Assembly: GCA_021777845.1 (NCBI GenBank)
Contig: JAJYDB010000013.1
Span: forward strand, 1-35,800
Source of the DNA: Planctomycetota bacterium
GTDB taxonomy: Bacteria; Planctomycetota; Planctomycetia; Isosphaerales; Isosphaeraceae
Reading direction: 5' to 3'
DNA length: 35,800 nt
Shown one piece after another: positions 25,431 to 32,838 of this stretch. The translations under genes and the position numbers were made by a program. The notes below the pieces were generated by a model, which ran no database searches, had not been told where the DNA came from, and saw only the letters and a list, made by a program, of their open reading frames with translations. Position 1 is the first letter of the stretch; each line of letters opens with the position of its first letter.

Positions 25431-27332
25431 TCACAATGAGGGCGTTCGTTTCGAGGGTGCGGCAGGGCTCGCCCCGAGGGGTCGCGGCCCCTCGACCATC
25501 GTCAGATCCAGGAGCCTGGGACGGGGCTCGATACGCCGGGCCTTGCTGAGGTCGATGCTCTCGTCAGCGAGTGTAACCTCGAACCGGCGGTCGCCCGGCA
25601 GCACCTGCGGCAGACGAACCGTGAACGTCGTCCCCTGCCCTGGACAACTCTCGAACGAGATGTCGCCGCCGAGCAGTCGCGTCAACTCCCGGACGATCGA
25701 CAGGCCAAGACCCGTGCCTTGGTGCTCACGCGTCAGCACGGAGTCGCCTTCGGTGTGATTCATCGCCTGACGGAACTTTTCGAAAATCGTATCGCGGTCT
25801 TCCTCCGCGATCCCGATGCCCGTGTCGGCGACCTCGAGCACCGCGAACCGGCCATCCGCGCGCGCCCTGAGCGTCACCCGGCCGCCGTCGGGAGTGAACT
25901 TGATCGCGTTTGAAAGCAGGTTGTAGAGGATCTGCTTCAGCTTCCCGACATCCTGCCGCAACAGCGGAATCGCGTCGTCGAGCCGGCACTGCAAGTCAAT
26001 GTTCTTCCGCTCCGCCATCGGTCGCGTCAGACTCGCGAGCGCCTCGCAAAGGTCCCGGATCGAGAAATCCTCCGGCCGAACCTCCATCTTCCCGCTCTCG
26101 ATTTTGGCCAAGTCGAGAATGTCGTTGATCATCCCGAGCAGCATCTTGCCCGACGTCAGAATATTGCCCGCGTAGCGCCTCTGTTTCTCGCTTAACTCGG
26201 CGTTGTCGGCCAGCACTTCAGAGAACCCGATGATTGAATTAAGCGGCGTTCGAAGTTCGTGGCTCATCGTCGTCAAGAAGTCGCTCTTGAGCCGGTTCAT
26301 CTCGAACAACGCCATGTTCGCCTGCGCCAGCTCGTCGACTTTGCGGTCGAGATCCTTGTTGACGTCGCGCAGCTCCTGCTGCATCGTCACCAAACTGTGC
26401 AACATGCGGTTGAACGCGTGCGACAAATCCTCAAACTCGTCGCCCGTCTGAATCTGACTGCGGATCGTCAGACTGCCCGCCGCGATCGCGTCCGAAACTT
26501 GACGTAAGTGCTTAAGAGGCTTAACGATTACGTAACGCACGATGACGTACGACGCCGACATCGCGAGGATCGCTGTCGCGAGCGCAGTCGCGATCAAAAT
26601 GGCGCGGTTGCGGTTAATCGCGGCGTAGGTCTGCTCCATCGGAATCTTCACGACAACCACCCCGGCCAACTCGCCCGGGCGCGCGTTCGTCCATCTCTTT
26701 ACCACCTGGCCGGGTGTCGCACCGGCGACCTCGACCTCGCGCATCGCGTGGTTCTTGAGCGGCCCGCTCGACCCGCCGTGGCACGGGATTAAGCAGTTCG
26801 GCTTAAGCAAAACGGCCTGAATATACTGATATTTCTGTTTGCCGGGCATGATCCGAGCGTCCCAGATCGGCGTGCCGTCGATAAAGGTGTACGCCTTCCG
26901 CGGCCCGGACCTGCCCGCGGCGGCCACCCCTCCGCCCGCAGCCTCGAGCTCGGCCAGACGGAGGAATTGCTGCAACTTCGTCCGCTCGAACTCGTCGGCG
27001 GGCTGTTTCGACGCGTCGCGACGGGTCGGGTCGAGCACACGGACCTCGGAGCTCGAAAGATCGTCGAGCGTCGAGAATTGACTCGTCAGGTCGTTGATAA
27101 ACGCCGCGAAATCCTGCGTCCCGAGCATCTTGTAGTGGATGTTGGTGAGCGTCAGATTCACGGGGCTGCGCGCGAGCTGAATGTTCTGCTCGATCACCAG
27201 ACCTTCGGTACGCTGCCCGTACAAATAGAAGCTGAACGAGACCAAAATCAGGATGCCGCCCCCGAACATGAAGCGGCACTTCCGCTCGAGGCTGGTTTCG
27301 CCAAGCAAGTGCTTGAAGCTTCGATACGACAC
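25431..27332 (-). CDS. Haem-type (Tll0287-like) sensor histidine kinase
   Basis: A membrane sensor kinase of 633 residues. Transmembrane helix 1 lies at about 20-38. The periplasmic region (about 40-240) fits the Tll0287-like/DUF3365 family and holds CLIPCHGG, a CX3CH haem-type motif at residues 180-185, where CXXCH is usual. Transmembrane helix 2 spans about 243-268, followed by HAMP, then a coiled-coil linker. HisKA has the phospho-acceptor His near 358 (MSHELRTPLN). The HATPase domain has LLSNAIKFTPDGG (N box), VADTGIGI (G1) and GTGLGLSIVRELT (G2). It would sense redox state or a gas and phosphorylate a response regulator, none of which is nearby. I favour the GTG start at 27332 with GGGGCGAG just upstream, over a TTG at 27356. 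Confidence 0.88.
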   Translation of the reverse strand: MSYRSFKHLLGETSLERKCRFMFGGGILILVSFSFYLYGQRTEGLVIEQNIQLARSPVNLTLTNIHYKMLGTQDFAAFINDLTSQFSTLDDLSSSEVRVLDPTRRDASKQPADEFERTKLQQFLRLAELEAAGGGVAAAGRSGPRKAYTFIDGTPIWDARIMPGKQKYQYIQAVLLKPNCLIPCHGGSSGPLKNHAMREVEVAGATPGQVVKRWTNARPGELAGVVVVKIPMEQTYAAINRNRAILIATALATAILAMSASYVIVRYVIVKPLKHLRQVSDAIAAGSLTIRSQIQTGDEFEDLSHAFNRMLHSLVTMQQELRDVNKDLDRKVDELAQANMALFEMNRLKSDFLTTMSHELRTPLNSIIGFSEVLADNAELSEKQRRYAGNILTSGKMLLGMINDILDLAKIESGKMEVRPEDFSIRDLCEALASLTRPMAERKNIDLQCRLDDAIPLLRQDVGKLKQILYNLLSNAIKFTPDGGRVTLRARADGRFAVLEVADTGIGIAEEDRDTIFEKFRQAMNHTEGDSVLTREHQGTGLGLSIVRELTRLLGGDISFESCPGQGTTFTVRLPQVLPGDRRFEVTLADESIDLSKARRIEPRPRLLDLTMVEGPRPLGASPAAPSKRTPSL

Positions 27333-27559
27333 GATCTCGCCCCGTAGTCGACCCAAGCCGGCTTCTCACTCGGCCCGAGATCCCCCCATCCTCCGTGATC
27401 GGCACAATCAAAGGACCATACCCGAACCCGCCCCGCCCGGCCAGCCAAACATTGGACGTCGAGTCGACATCAACGGGACCCGACTCAGGCCCGCGATTGC
27501 GTTGTCGCGGCCGGATGCGACCGTTCGGAATACTCAGTGCTCGCGAGCGGCATGCTTGA

Positions 27560-28408
27560 TTAGGCACGTCGGACACGTGGCGGCTGACAGCGTGGGCAAT
27601 AATATGTCGAGCGTCCAATTAGGCCGCGAATGTGCTCACGCACGATCGGATTGCCGCAATGCGGGCACGGCCGACCGGCCCGGCCATACATGGCGTTCGT
27701 CGCCAAGAAACCTCCTTCGAGACCGAGGACGGTCCGATAATGGGCGTCAAAGCTCGACCCTTCGGCCTCAACCGCGCGATGGAGAACCTCGCCGACAGCG
27801 GCGTGAAGTCGGTCGAGTTCGGCGGGCTTGAGTTGGGACGCAACCCGCTCTGGATGCAGTCGGGATGCGAAAAGTATTTCATCCGCATAAATATTCCCGA
27901 TTCCCGCGAGAACTTTTTGGTCCATGAGGGTCGGCTTAATTGAACGCGAGGTCTGCTTGAGCCGGTGCGCGAGGTCGTCGCGGGAGATTTCGAGGGCATC
28001 GGGACCTTGCGACCGTGCGCAGGCGACTCGGGCGTCGCCGAGGGTGTCGTGCCAGCGGATTTTGCCCAGTCGGCGGGCATCGCAATACCAAACGACTTGG
28101 TCCGACCCTTGCAAACGGAAGGTTAGGCGCGCGTGCTCGGGTCGGTCGGGTGGAACGAGCCAAAACGCTCCAGTCATCCGGGGTTGAATGACGATGACCC
28201 CGGAGTCGGCTTCCAGAATTATAAGCACCCACTTGCCGCTGCGATCGATACGCTCCACCTTACGTCCGCTTGCGAGGTGTTCGAAGGTCGCGCAGTTGGT
28301 ACCCTCGAGTAGGAACGGGTCGTGGACTTTGACGGTGCCCAGAAGCCGTCCGGCCAGAGCGGGCCGCAACCCGCGAACCATCGTTTCAACCTCGGGAAGT
28401 TCCGGCAT
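27560..28408 (-). CDS. mutM: Formamidopyrimidine-DNA glycosylase
   Basis: A base-excision repair glycosylase/AP lyase that removes 8-oxoguanine and formamidopyrimidines. At 282 residues it has normal length. It starts PELPEVETMVRGLRP, where the processed N-terminal Pro and the next Glu are catalytic. GKWVLIILE and RMTGAFWL follow, and the helix-two-turn-helix region has DQKVLAGIGNIYADEILF. The C-terminal zinc finger is CPHCG with CPRC near the end. The ATG at 28408 is preceded by GAGAGGGGGA. A longer in-frame start at 28516 is rejected, because Pro2 must follow Met. It is divergent from the BMC operon's regulator. Confidence 0.96.
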   Translation of the reverse strand: MPELPEVETMVRGLRPALAGRLLGTVKVHDPFLLEGTNCATFEHLASGRKVERIDRSGKWVLIILEADSGVIVIQPRMTGAFWLVPPDRPEHARLTFRLQGSDQVVWYCDARRLGKIRWHDTLGDARVACARSQGPDALEISRDDLAHRLKQTSRSIKPTLMDQKVLAGIGNIYADEILFASRLHPERVASQLKPAELDRLHAAVGEVLHRAVEAEGSSFDAHYRTVLGLEGGFLATNAMYGRAGRPCPHCGNPIVREHIRGLIGRSTYYCPRCQPPRVRRA

Positions 28409-28541
28409 TCCCCCTCTCCTGCAGTCATCGAACGCCTCGCGACGGATCAAACGAACGGCCGGTAGGATCATAAACGAAGCGGGATGAAACTTGCTCAACT
28501 TCACGATTTCTTTCATAATCCGCCAAAACCACGCACCATCC

Positions 28542-28560
28542 TTGACAGATTACAATTGAC
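28542..28560 (+). promoter_or_regulatory. TTGAC direct repeat upstream of the DeoR gene
   Basis: TTGAC occurs at 28542-28546 and 28556-28560, 14 bases apart, with TACAAT between (28551-28556). The copies lie 57-75 bases before the regulator start, in the gap between mutM and the BMC operon. TTGACA at 28542 could also be a -35 box, but no good -10 follows at 16-18 bases. This is a candidate operator/promoter region for autoregulation of the operon by its DeoR protein. Confidence 0.35.
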
Positions 28561-28616
28561 CTTGCATTCTTAGTACGGGGTTGTTGCAAGTGCGTTTTCA
28601 ACGGGTCGGGGCCGTC

Positions 28617-29480
28617 ATGCTTGCGGAGACGCGTCGTCGCCAGTTGCTGGATCTGATCACGCGTCAAGGCTTTGCGACGCTCGACGAGTTGGTGCGCGCC
28701 TCGGGGGTGTCGGAGAGCACAGTGCGTCGCGACCTCGAGACGCTCGACCTTTCGGGTCAAGTGAGGCGAACGCACGGTGGCGCGGTGCTCGTGGGGGACT
28801 CGAAGCCGCTGCCGGCTTTCGAGGATCGGACCGCGACGGCGGCCGCGGAAAAGCGTGCGATTGGCCGCGCGGCGGCGGCTCTGCTTGAGGACGGCGACTC
28901 GGTGTTGCTCGACGGCGGCACGACAACGCTCGAGATCGCGCGGGCGCTGGTCGGGAGGCCGATGCAGGTCGTCACGAACAGCCTGCCCATCGCGCAACTA
29001 CTGGCCATGGGGCCGCGCACCGACCTGATACTCATCGGCGGATACGTATATCCGCGCACGGGTGTCGCGCTGGGGCCGCTGGCGATTGCGTCGATGACGA
29101 GCATCCGCGTGCGACACGCGATATTGGGCGCGGGGGGTATTGTTGAAGACGGTATTTATAATCATAATTTGCTCCTTGTCGAGACCGAACTGCGGATGAT
29201 CGAGTCTGCGCAGGACGTGATGATTGTGGCGGACCACACCAAGTTCGGCCGACAGGCATTGACGCGGCTGTGCGGCTTGGACGCTGTGCGGGTATTGGTG
29301 AGCGACGACAAATTGCCCGCGAGTTGGCAGTCGACGTTCCAACGGGCGGGCGCGGCGGTTCATTTGGCCGCGGTGGGCGAGGAGACGTTGAACGTGCCTT
29401 CAATTCCGCCCAACGGTTTGTTGAACGCGAATTCTACGGCAACGGACACGGCGAACGTGGAGGCGCGCTTTTCAAGATGA
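28617..29480 (+). CDS. DeoR-family transcriptional regulator of the BMC operon
   Basis: A cytoplasmic repressor-type regulator of 287 residues. The N-terminal winged helix-turn-helix is classical Deo[14 protein letters not shown], then [20 protein letters not shown], then RRTHGGAVL. The C-terminal sugar-phosphate sensor domain (about 75-245) has [34 protein letters not shown] and [10 protein letters not shown]. By analogy with other DeoR proteins of sugar pathways it should respond to a phosphorylated intermediate such as fuculose- or rhamnulose-phosphate; that is inference. The ATG at 28617 is preferred to a TTG at 28581, because DeoR proteins begin at this point. Its stop overlaps the pduL start (ATGA). 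Confidence 0.93.
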   Translation: MLAETRRRQLLDLITRQGFATLDELVRASGVSESTVRRDLETLDLSGQVRRTHGGAVLVGDSKPLPAFEDRTATAAAEKRAIGRAAAALLEDGDSVLLDGGTTTLEIARALVGRPMQVVTNSLPIAQLLAMGPRTDLILIGGYVYPRTGVALGPLAIASMTSIRVRHAILGAGGIVEDGIYNHNLLLVETELRMIESAQDVMIVADHTKFGRQALTRLCGLDAVRVLVSDDKLPASWQSTFQRAGAAVHLAAVGEETLNVPSIPPNGLLNANSTATDTANVEARFSR

Positions 29481-30157
29481 GCACGATGGTTGCCCGCGAG
29501 CAGGTTGAGGCGATGGTCCGCGAGATGCTCCGGCAGCGCACGGGCGCGGCGGGCGGCACGGGCGCGGCGCAGGACGGATATCGCCCCAATTTGGTCGCGA
29601 ACATCTCGGCGCGGCACTGCCACTTGATGCAGGAGCACGTCGAGATTCTGTTTGGGCCGGGTTCGAAACTGACTCCGATGAAGACGTTGTACCAGTCGAC
29701 CGACTTCGCGGCGAACGAGACGGTGGCGGTCGTTGGGCCTCGGCAGCGGATGATCCCGAACGTGCGGATTCTGGGGCCGTGTCGGACGTTCAGCCAGGTT
29801 GAGTTGGCTTTCACCGACGCGATCAGTCTTGGGATCGACGCGCCGGTGCGGCTCTCGGGCGACATCGAGGGGACTCCCGGCTGCGTCTTGATCGGACCGA
29901 AGGGGAGCCTCGTGCTGGACAAAGGCGTGATCCGCGCCGAGCGGCACGTGCACATGGGTCCGCGCGACGCGGAATATTACGGCGTGAAGCATCTCGACCG
30001 GCTCAACATGCGGGTTGAGAGTTCGTGTCCGACGACGCTCGAGGGTTTGCTCGTCCGCACGCACAAAGATTGGAAGCTCGAGGTGCACATTGATACCGAC
30101 GAAGCGAACTGCTGCGACCTGGCGCGGGCGACGCGGGTCACCTTGACAAAGCCGTGA
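29477..30157 (+). CDS. pduL: BMC phosphotransacylase PduL
   Basis: A zinc-dependent phosphate acyltransferase of the microcompartment lumen: acyl-CoA plus phosphate gives acyl-phosphate plus CoA. The 226 residues include two tandem PduL beta-barrel modules. The metal-binding His pairs are HCH (47-49) and HVH (157-159), with further His at 204. The first 20 residues ([18 protein letters not shown]) are an amphipathic helix followed by a Gly/Ala linker, the form of an encapsulation peptide that targets the enzyme to the shell lumen. The ATG at 29477 overlaps the regulator's stop by 4 bases; an ATG at 29486 is possible. In the PVM pathway the substrate would be lactyl-CoA. Confidence 0.95.
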   Translation: MSTMVAREQVEAMVREMLRQRTGAAGGTGAAQDGYRPNLVANISARHCHLMQEHVEILFGPGSKLTPMKTLYQSTDFAANETVAVVGPRQRMIPNVRILGPCRTFSQVELAFTDAISLGIDAPVRLSGDIEGTPGCVLIGPKGSLVLDKGVIRAERHVHMGPRDAEYYGVKHLDRLNMRVESSCPTTLEGLLVRTHKDWKLEVHIDTDEANCCDLARATRVTLTKP

Positions 30158-30260
30158 GGCGTGCGGGTGCCGGTCGCGCGACGGTCTGAGAGCGATAAGT
30201 CTTGAACGCGTGAGCGATTTTACTTTTTGACAACACGGGTCGAACGAGGGGAGGGCCGCG

Positions 30261-30572
30261 ATGGCCGGGACGAATGCGGAAGCGTTGGGGATGATCGAGT
30301 GCAAGGGATTCACGGCGTTGGTCGAGGCCAGCGACGCGATGTTGAAGGCGGCGAACGTCGAGTTGGTCGGCTGGGACAAGATCGGCAGCGGCTTGGTGAC
30401 GGCGTTCGTGACGGGCGACGTCGCGGCGGTGAAGGCGGCGGTGGACGCGGCGGCGGCGGCGGCGAGCCGGATCGGCGAAGTCGTGAGCGTGCAGGTGATC
30501 CCGCGTCCGCACGAAGAGCTCGGCGGCATTTTGACGTTCACGAAGCCCGCGGCCCCGGCGGCGAAGGCTTAA
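30261..30572 (+). CDS. BMC-H shell protein 1 (PduA-like)
   Basis: A 103-residue Pfam00936 protein forming hexameric tiles of the shell facets. It opens [20 protein letters not shown] and keeps the edge Lys in AMLKAANV. The pore loop is DKIGSGL, the same KIGSG type as Pdu[16 protein letters not shown] and the VIPRPH hinge follow. About 15 extra C-terminal residues are Ala/Pro/Lys-rich. A strong RBS (GGGGAGGG) precedes the ATG at 30261, suggesting high expression, as expected for the main facet protein. It is the first of three tandem BMC-H genes. Confidence 0.96.
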   Translation: MAGTNAEALGMIECKGFTALVEASDAMLKAANVELVGWDKIGSGLVTAFVTGDVAAVKAAVDAAAAAASRIGEVVSVQVIPRPHEELGGILTFTKPAAPAAKA

Positions 30573-30627
30573 GCGGCGACTCGATCGTTCCTACGATTGC
30601 AACTCACTATTGAGAAAGGTCGAACAC

Positions 30628-30939
30628 GTGGCTGTTCAGAAAAGCGGGGCGAAGGCCGGCGGCGCGTTGGGCGGCGATGCGCTCGGGATGGTGGAGACGA
30701 AGGGGTTGGTCGGCGTCATCGAGGCGACCGACGCGATGCTGAAGTCGGCGAACGTGACGCTCGTCGGCCGGATCGGCATCGGCGCGGCGTACGTGACGAC
30801 GCTGGTGCGCGGCGACGTCGGCAGCGTGCGCGCGGCGGTCGAGGCGGGCGCGGAGGCGGCGTCGCGGGTTGGCGAATTGGTGGCGGCGCACGTGATTCCG
30901 CGGCCTGACGAGGCTGTGCTCGCGGCCTACATTGGTTAA
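30628..30939 (+). CDS. BMC-H shell protein 2
   Basis: A 103-residue hexamer-forming shell protein. After an 18-residue Gly/Ala/Lys-rich lead ([16 protein letters not shown]) the domain runs [19 protein letters not shown], then LKSANV, and the pore loop RIGIGAAYV in place of [26 protein letters not shown] and VIPRPD follow. The start is taken as the GTG at 30628, because AGAAAGG lies about 9 bases before it; a TTG at 30610 in the same frame is less likely. The changed pore suggests a channel with different selectivity from protein 1. The gap to the first gene is 55 bases. Confidence 0.93.
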   Translation: MAVQKSGAKAGGALGGDALGMVETKGLVGVIEATDAMLKSANVTLVGRIGIGAAYVTTLVRGDVGSVRAAVEAGAEAASRVGELVAAHVIPRPDEAVLAAYIG

Positions 30940-30996
30940 GCGCGGCGTCGTGCGTTTAACCCTTCACTCCTTCTTTGAGACAAGGTTGATTCATCC

Positions 30997-31284
30997 ATGA
31001 GCGCGAAAGCCATCGGGCTGATCGAGACGCGGGGCCTCGTGGGGCTTGTCGGCGCGCTCGACGCGATGTTGAAGGCGGCGAGCGTCGAGCCGGTGGGTTC
31101 GATCATTAAGTTGGACGGCGGGCTGGTGAGCGCGATCGTCCGCGGCGACGTTTCGAGCGTGCGGGCGGCGGTCGAAGCGGGAGCCGAGGCGGCCGCGCGG
31201 AACGGCGAGCTGATCGCGGCGCACGTGATTCCGAGGCCGGGCGCGCGGGTGCTCGCGGTCTTCGCGGGAGGTGCGGCGAAGTGA
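30997..31284 (+). CDS. BMC-H shell protein 3
   Basis: A 95-residue Pfam00936 shell protein, closest in body to protein 2 ([19 protein letters not shown] against [19 protein letters not shown]). The pore loop is different again, IIKLDGGLV, apparently one residue longer and with an Asp near the pore. The C-terminal hinge is VIPRPG. Sequence similarity and the adjacent position suggest that proteins 2 and 3 arose by tandem duplication. Its stop overlaps the GTG start of the kinase gene by 4 bases (GTGA), so translation is coupled. Confidence 0.94.
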   Translation: MSAKAIGLIETRGLVGLVGALDAMLKAASVEPVGSIIKLDGGLVSAIVRGDVSSVRAAVEAGAEAAARNGELIAAHVIPRPGARVLAVFAGGAAK

Positions 31285-32471
31285 AGATCCTCGTCGCCAA
31301 CCTTGGCACCACGAGTTTCAAGTTTCGGCTCTACGACCTCGCCGGAGCGTCGGAGACGCTGCTGGCGCGCGGAGCGGTCGAACGCATCGGCTCGGAGAAC
31401 GCTCGCGTCCAGATCCCGCTCGCGAACGGAACCTTTGACCGCACCTGCGCGATCGCCGACCATGCCGACGCGCTCCAAATCTGCCTCGATCGCCTGCACG
31501 AGGCCGAGGTCCTGCGCTCCGCCGACGAGATCGACGCGATCGGCTTCAAGGCCGTTCACGCGCAGGACGTCACAGGCGTCCAACTCGTCGACGAACACGT
31601 GCTCGCGGCGATGGAGGCTTACGCCGACGTCGCCCCCGCGCACAACCCGCCGTACATCGCGGCGATGCGAATGCTCGGAGGGCGGTTCCCGAAGCTGCCG
31701 CTCGTGGCCGCGTTCGAGACCGGCTTCCACCGCACCATGCCCGAGTCGAACCAACGCTACGCGGTTCCCGAGCAATGGGCGACCGAACTCGGCGTGCGCC
31801 GCTGGGGCTTTCACGGAGCGAGCCATCGTTACATCGCGGGTCGCGCGGCCGAGGTCTTGGGCCGTCCGGACTTGAAAATCATCTCGTGCCACTTGGGCGG
31901 CAGTTCGTCCTTGTGCGCGATTCGCGGCGGGAAGTCGGTCGCGTGCAGCCTAGGGATGAGCCCGCAGTCGGGGATGCCGCACAACAATCGCGTCGGCGAT
32001 TTTGACGTCTTCGCGCTGCCCGTGATCTTGAAGGCGACGGGCGAGTCGCTCGAACAAGTTTTGCACACGTTGGCGAACACGTCGGGGCTCGAGGCGCTCT
32101 CGGGAGCGGGGCGCGACCTCCGCGACATCGAGGCCGCCGCCGACGCCGGCAACGCGCGGGCACAGCTTGCACTCGACGTCTTCGCCGCGTCGATCCGCCA
32201 CTATCTGGGATCGTATCTCGTCGAGCTCAACGGCGCCGACGCGATCGTCTTCACGGGCGGGATCGGCGAGAACTCGTCGCGGCTGCGAGGCATGGTTTGC
32301 CGCGAGCTCGACTGGTTCGGAATCGAGCTCGACCCCGCGCGGAACGCGTCCGGCCCGGCGGAGCGTCTAGTCTCGTCCGACGGCTCGCGGGTCGCGCTTT
32401 GGACAATGCCGACGAACGAGGAAATCGTCGTGGCGCGGCAGGCGCGCGACCTCTTAAGCGGAGGGGCGTGA
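31281..32471 (+). CDS. ackA: Acetate/propionate-kinase-family enzyme of the BMC operon
   Basis: An ASKHA-fold acyl kinase of 396 residues: acyl-phosphate plus ADP gives the acid plus ATP. Family landmarks are VANLGTTSFKFRLYDL, APAHNP, RWGFHGASHRYIAG, FTGGIGENSSRLR and PTNEEIVVAR. Several active-site positions differ from normal acetate kinases: GHRxVHGG reads GFKAVHAQ, FDTAFH reads FETGFH, HLGNG reads HLGGS, and GTRSGD reads NNRVGD. The general fold and the second Arg, His and Glu residues are kept. Context suggests lactyl-phosphate (or propionyl-phosphate) as substrate. The GTG start is preceded by GGGAGG inside the previous gene; the stop overlaps the next ATG (TGATG). Confidence 0.92.
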   Translation: MKILVANLGTTSFKFRLYDLAGASETLLARGAVERIGSENARVQIPLANGTFDRTCAIADHADALQICLDRLHEAEVLRSADEIDAIGFKAVHAQDVTGVQLVDEHVLAAMEAYADVAPAHNPPYIAAMRMLGGRFPKLPLVAAFETGFHRTMPESNQRYAVPEQWATELGVRRWGFHGASHRYIAGRAAEVLGRPDLKIISCHLGGSSSLCAIRGGKSVACSLGMSPQSGMPHNNRVGDFDVFALPVILKATGESLEQVLHTLANTSGLEALSGAGRDLRDIEAAADAGNARAQLALDVFAASIRHYLGSYLVELNGADAIVFTGGIGENSSRLRGMVCRELDWFGIELDPARNASGPAERLVSSDGSRVALWTMPTNEEIVVARQARDLLSGGA

Positions 32472-32791
32472 TGTTCATGGCGCGCGTCGTGGGCAGCGTG
32501 GTCGCGACCCAGAAGTTGGCGTCGATGACGGGGCACAAGCTGCTTGTCGTCGAGCCGTATCGCGTCGACGAGAAGACCCGCGACCGCCTCGTCCCGACCG
32601 GCCGGAGCTTCGTGGTTGTGGATGTCCTGGGCGCGGGGCTGGGCGAGTTGGTGCTGGTCTGTCAGGGTTCGAGCGCGCGACTGGCGCCCGAGACCGAGAA
32701 GCTGCCGATCGACGCGGTGGTGATCGGGTTGATCGACGCGGTCGACGTTGAAGGCGCCGAGGTGTTTTCGAGGCGCGACGCGAGTCGTTGA
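32471..32791 (+). CDS. BMC-P shell vertex protein 1 (EutN/CcmL family)
   Basis: A 106-residue Pfam03319 protein that forms pentamers capping the icosahedral vertices. It reads MARVVGSVVATQKLASMTGH, then LLVVEPY, FVVVDVLGAGLGELVLVCQG, and the closing VVIGLIDAVDV, all standard for the family. The ATG at 32471 shares its first base with the TGA of the kinase gene; an ATG at 32477 two codons later is the alternative. A GGAGGGG RBS lies just before. It is the most canonical of the three BMC-P proteins here. Confidence 0.94.
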   Translation: MFMARVVGSVVATQKLASMTGHKLLVVEPYRVDEKTRDRLVPTGRSFVVVDVLGAGLGELVLVCQGSSARLAPETEKLPIDAVVIGLIDAVDVEGAEVFSRRDASR

Positions 32792-32838
32792 GGACGGGTT
32801 GAGTCCCTTGTGAAGTACCGAGCGACGGCGAAATAACT

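Noticed and set aside
28409-28516. N-terminal extension of mutM from an ATG at 28516
   Set aside because: The catalytic Pro must directly follow the initiator Met, which fixes the start at 28408.
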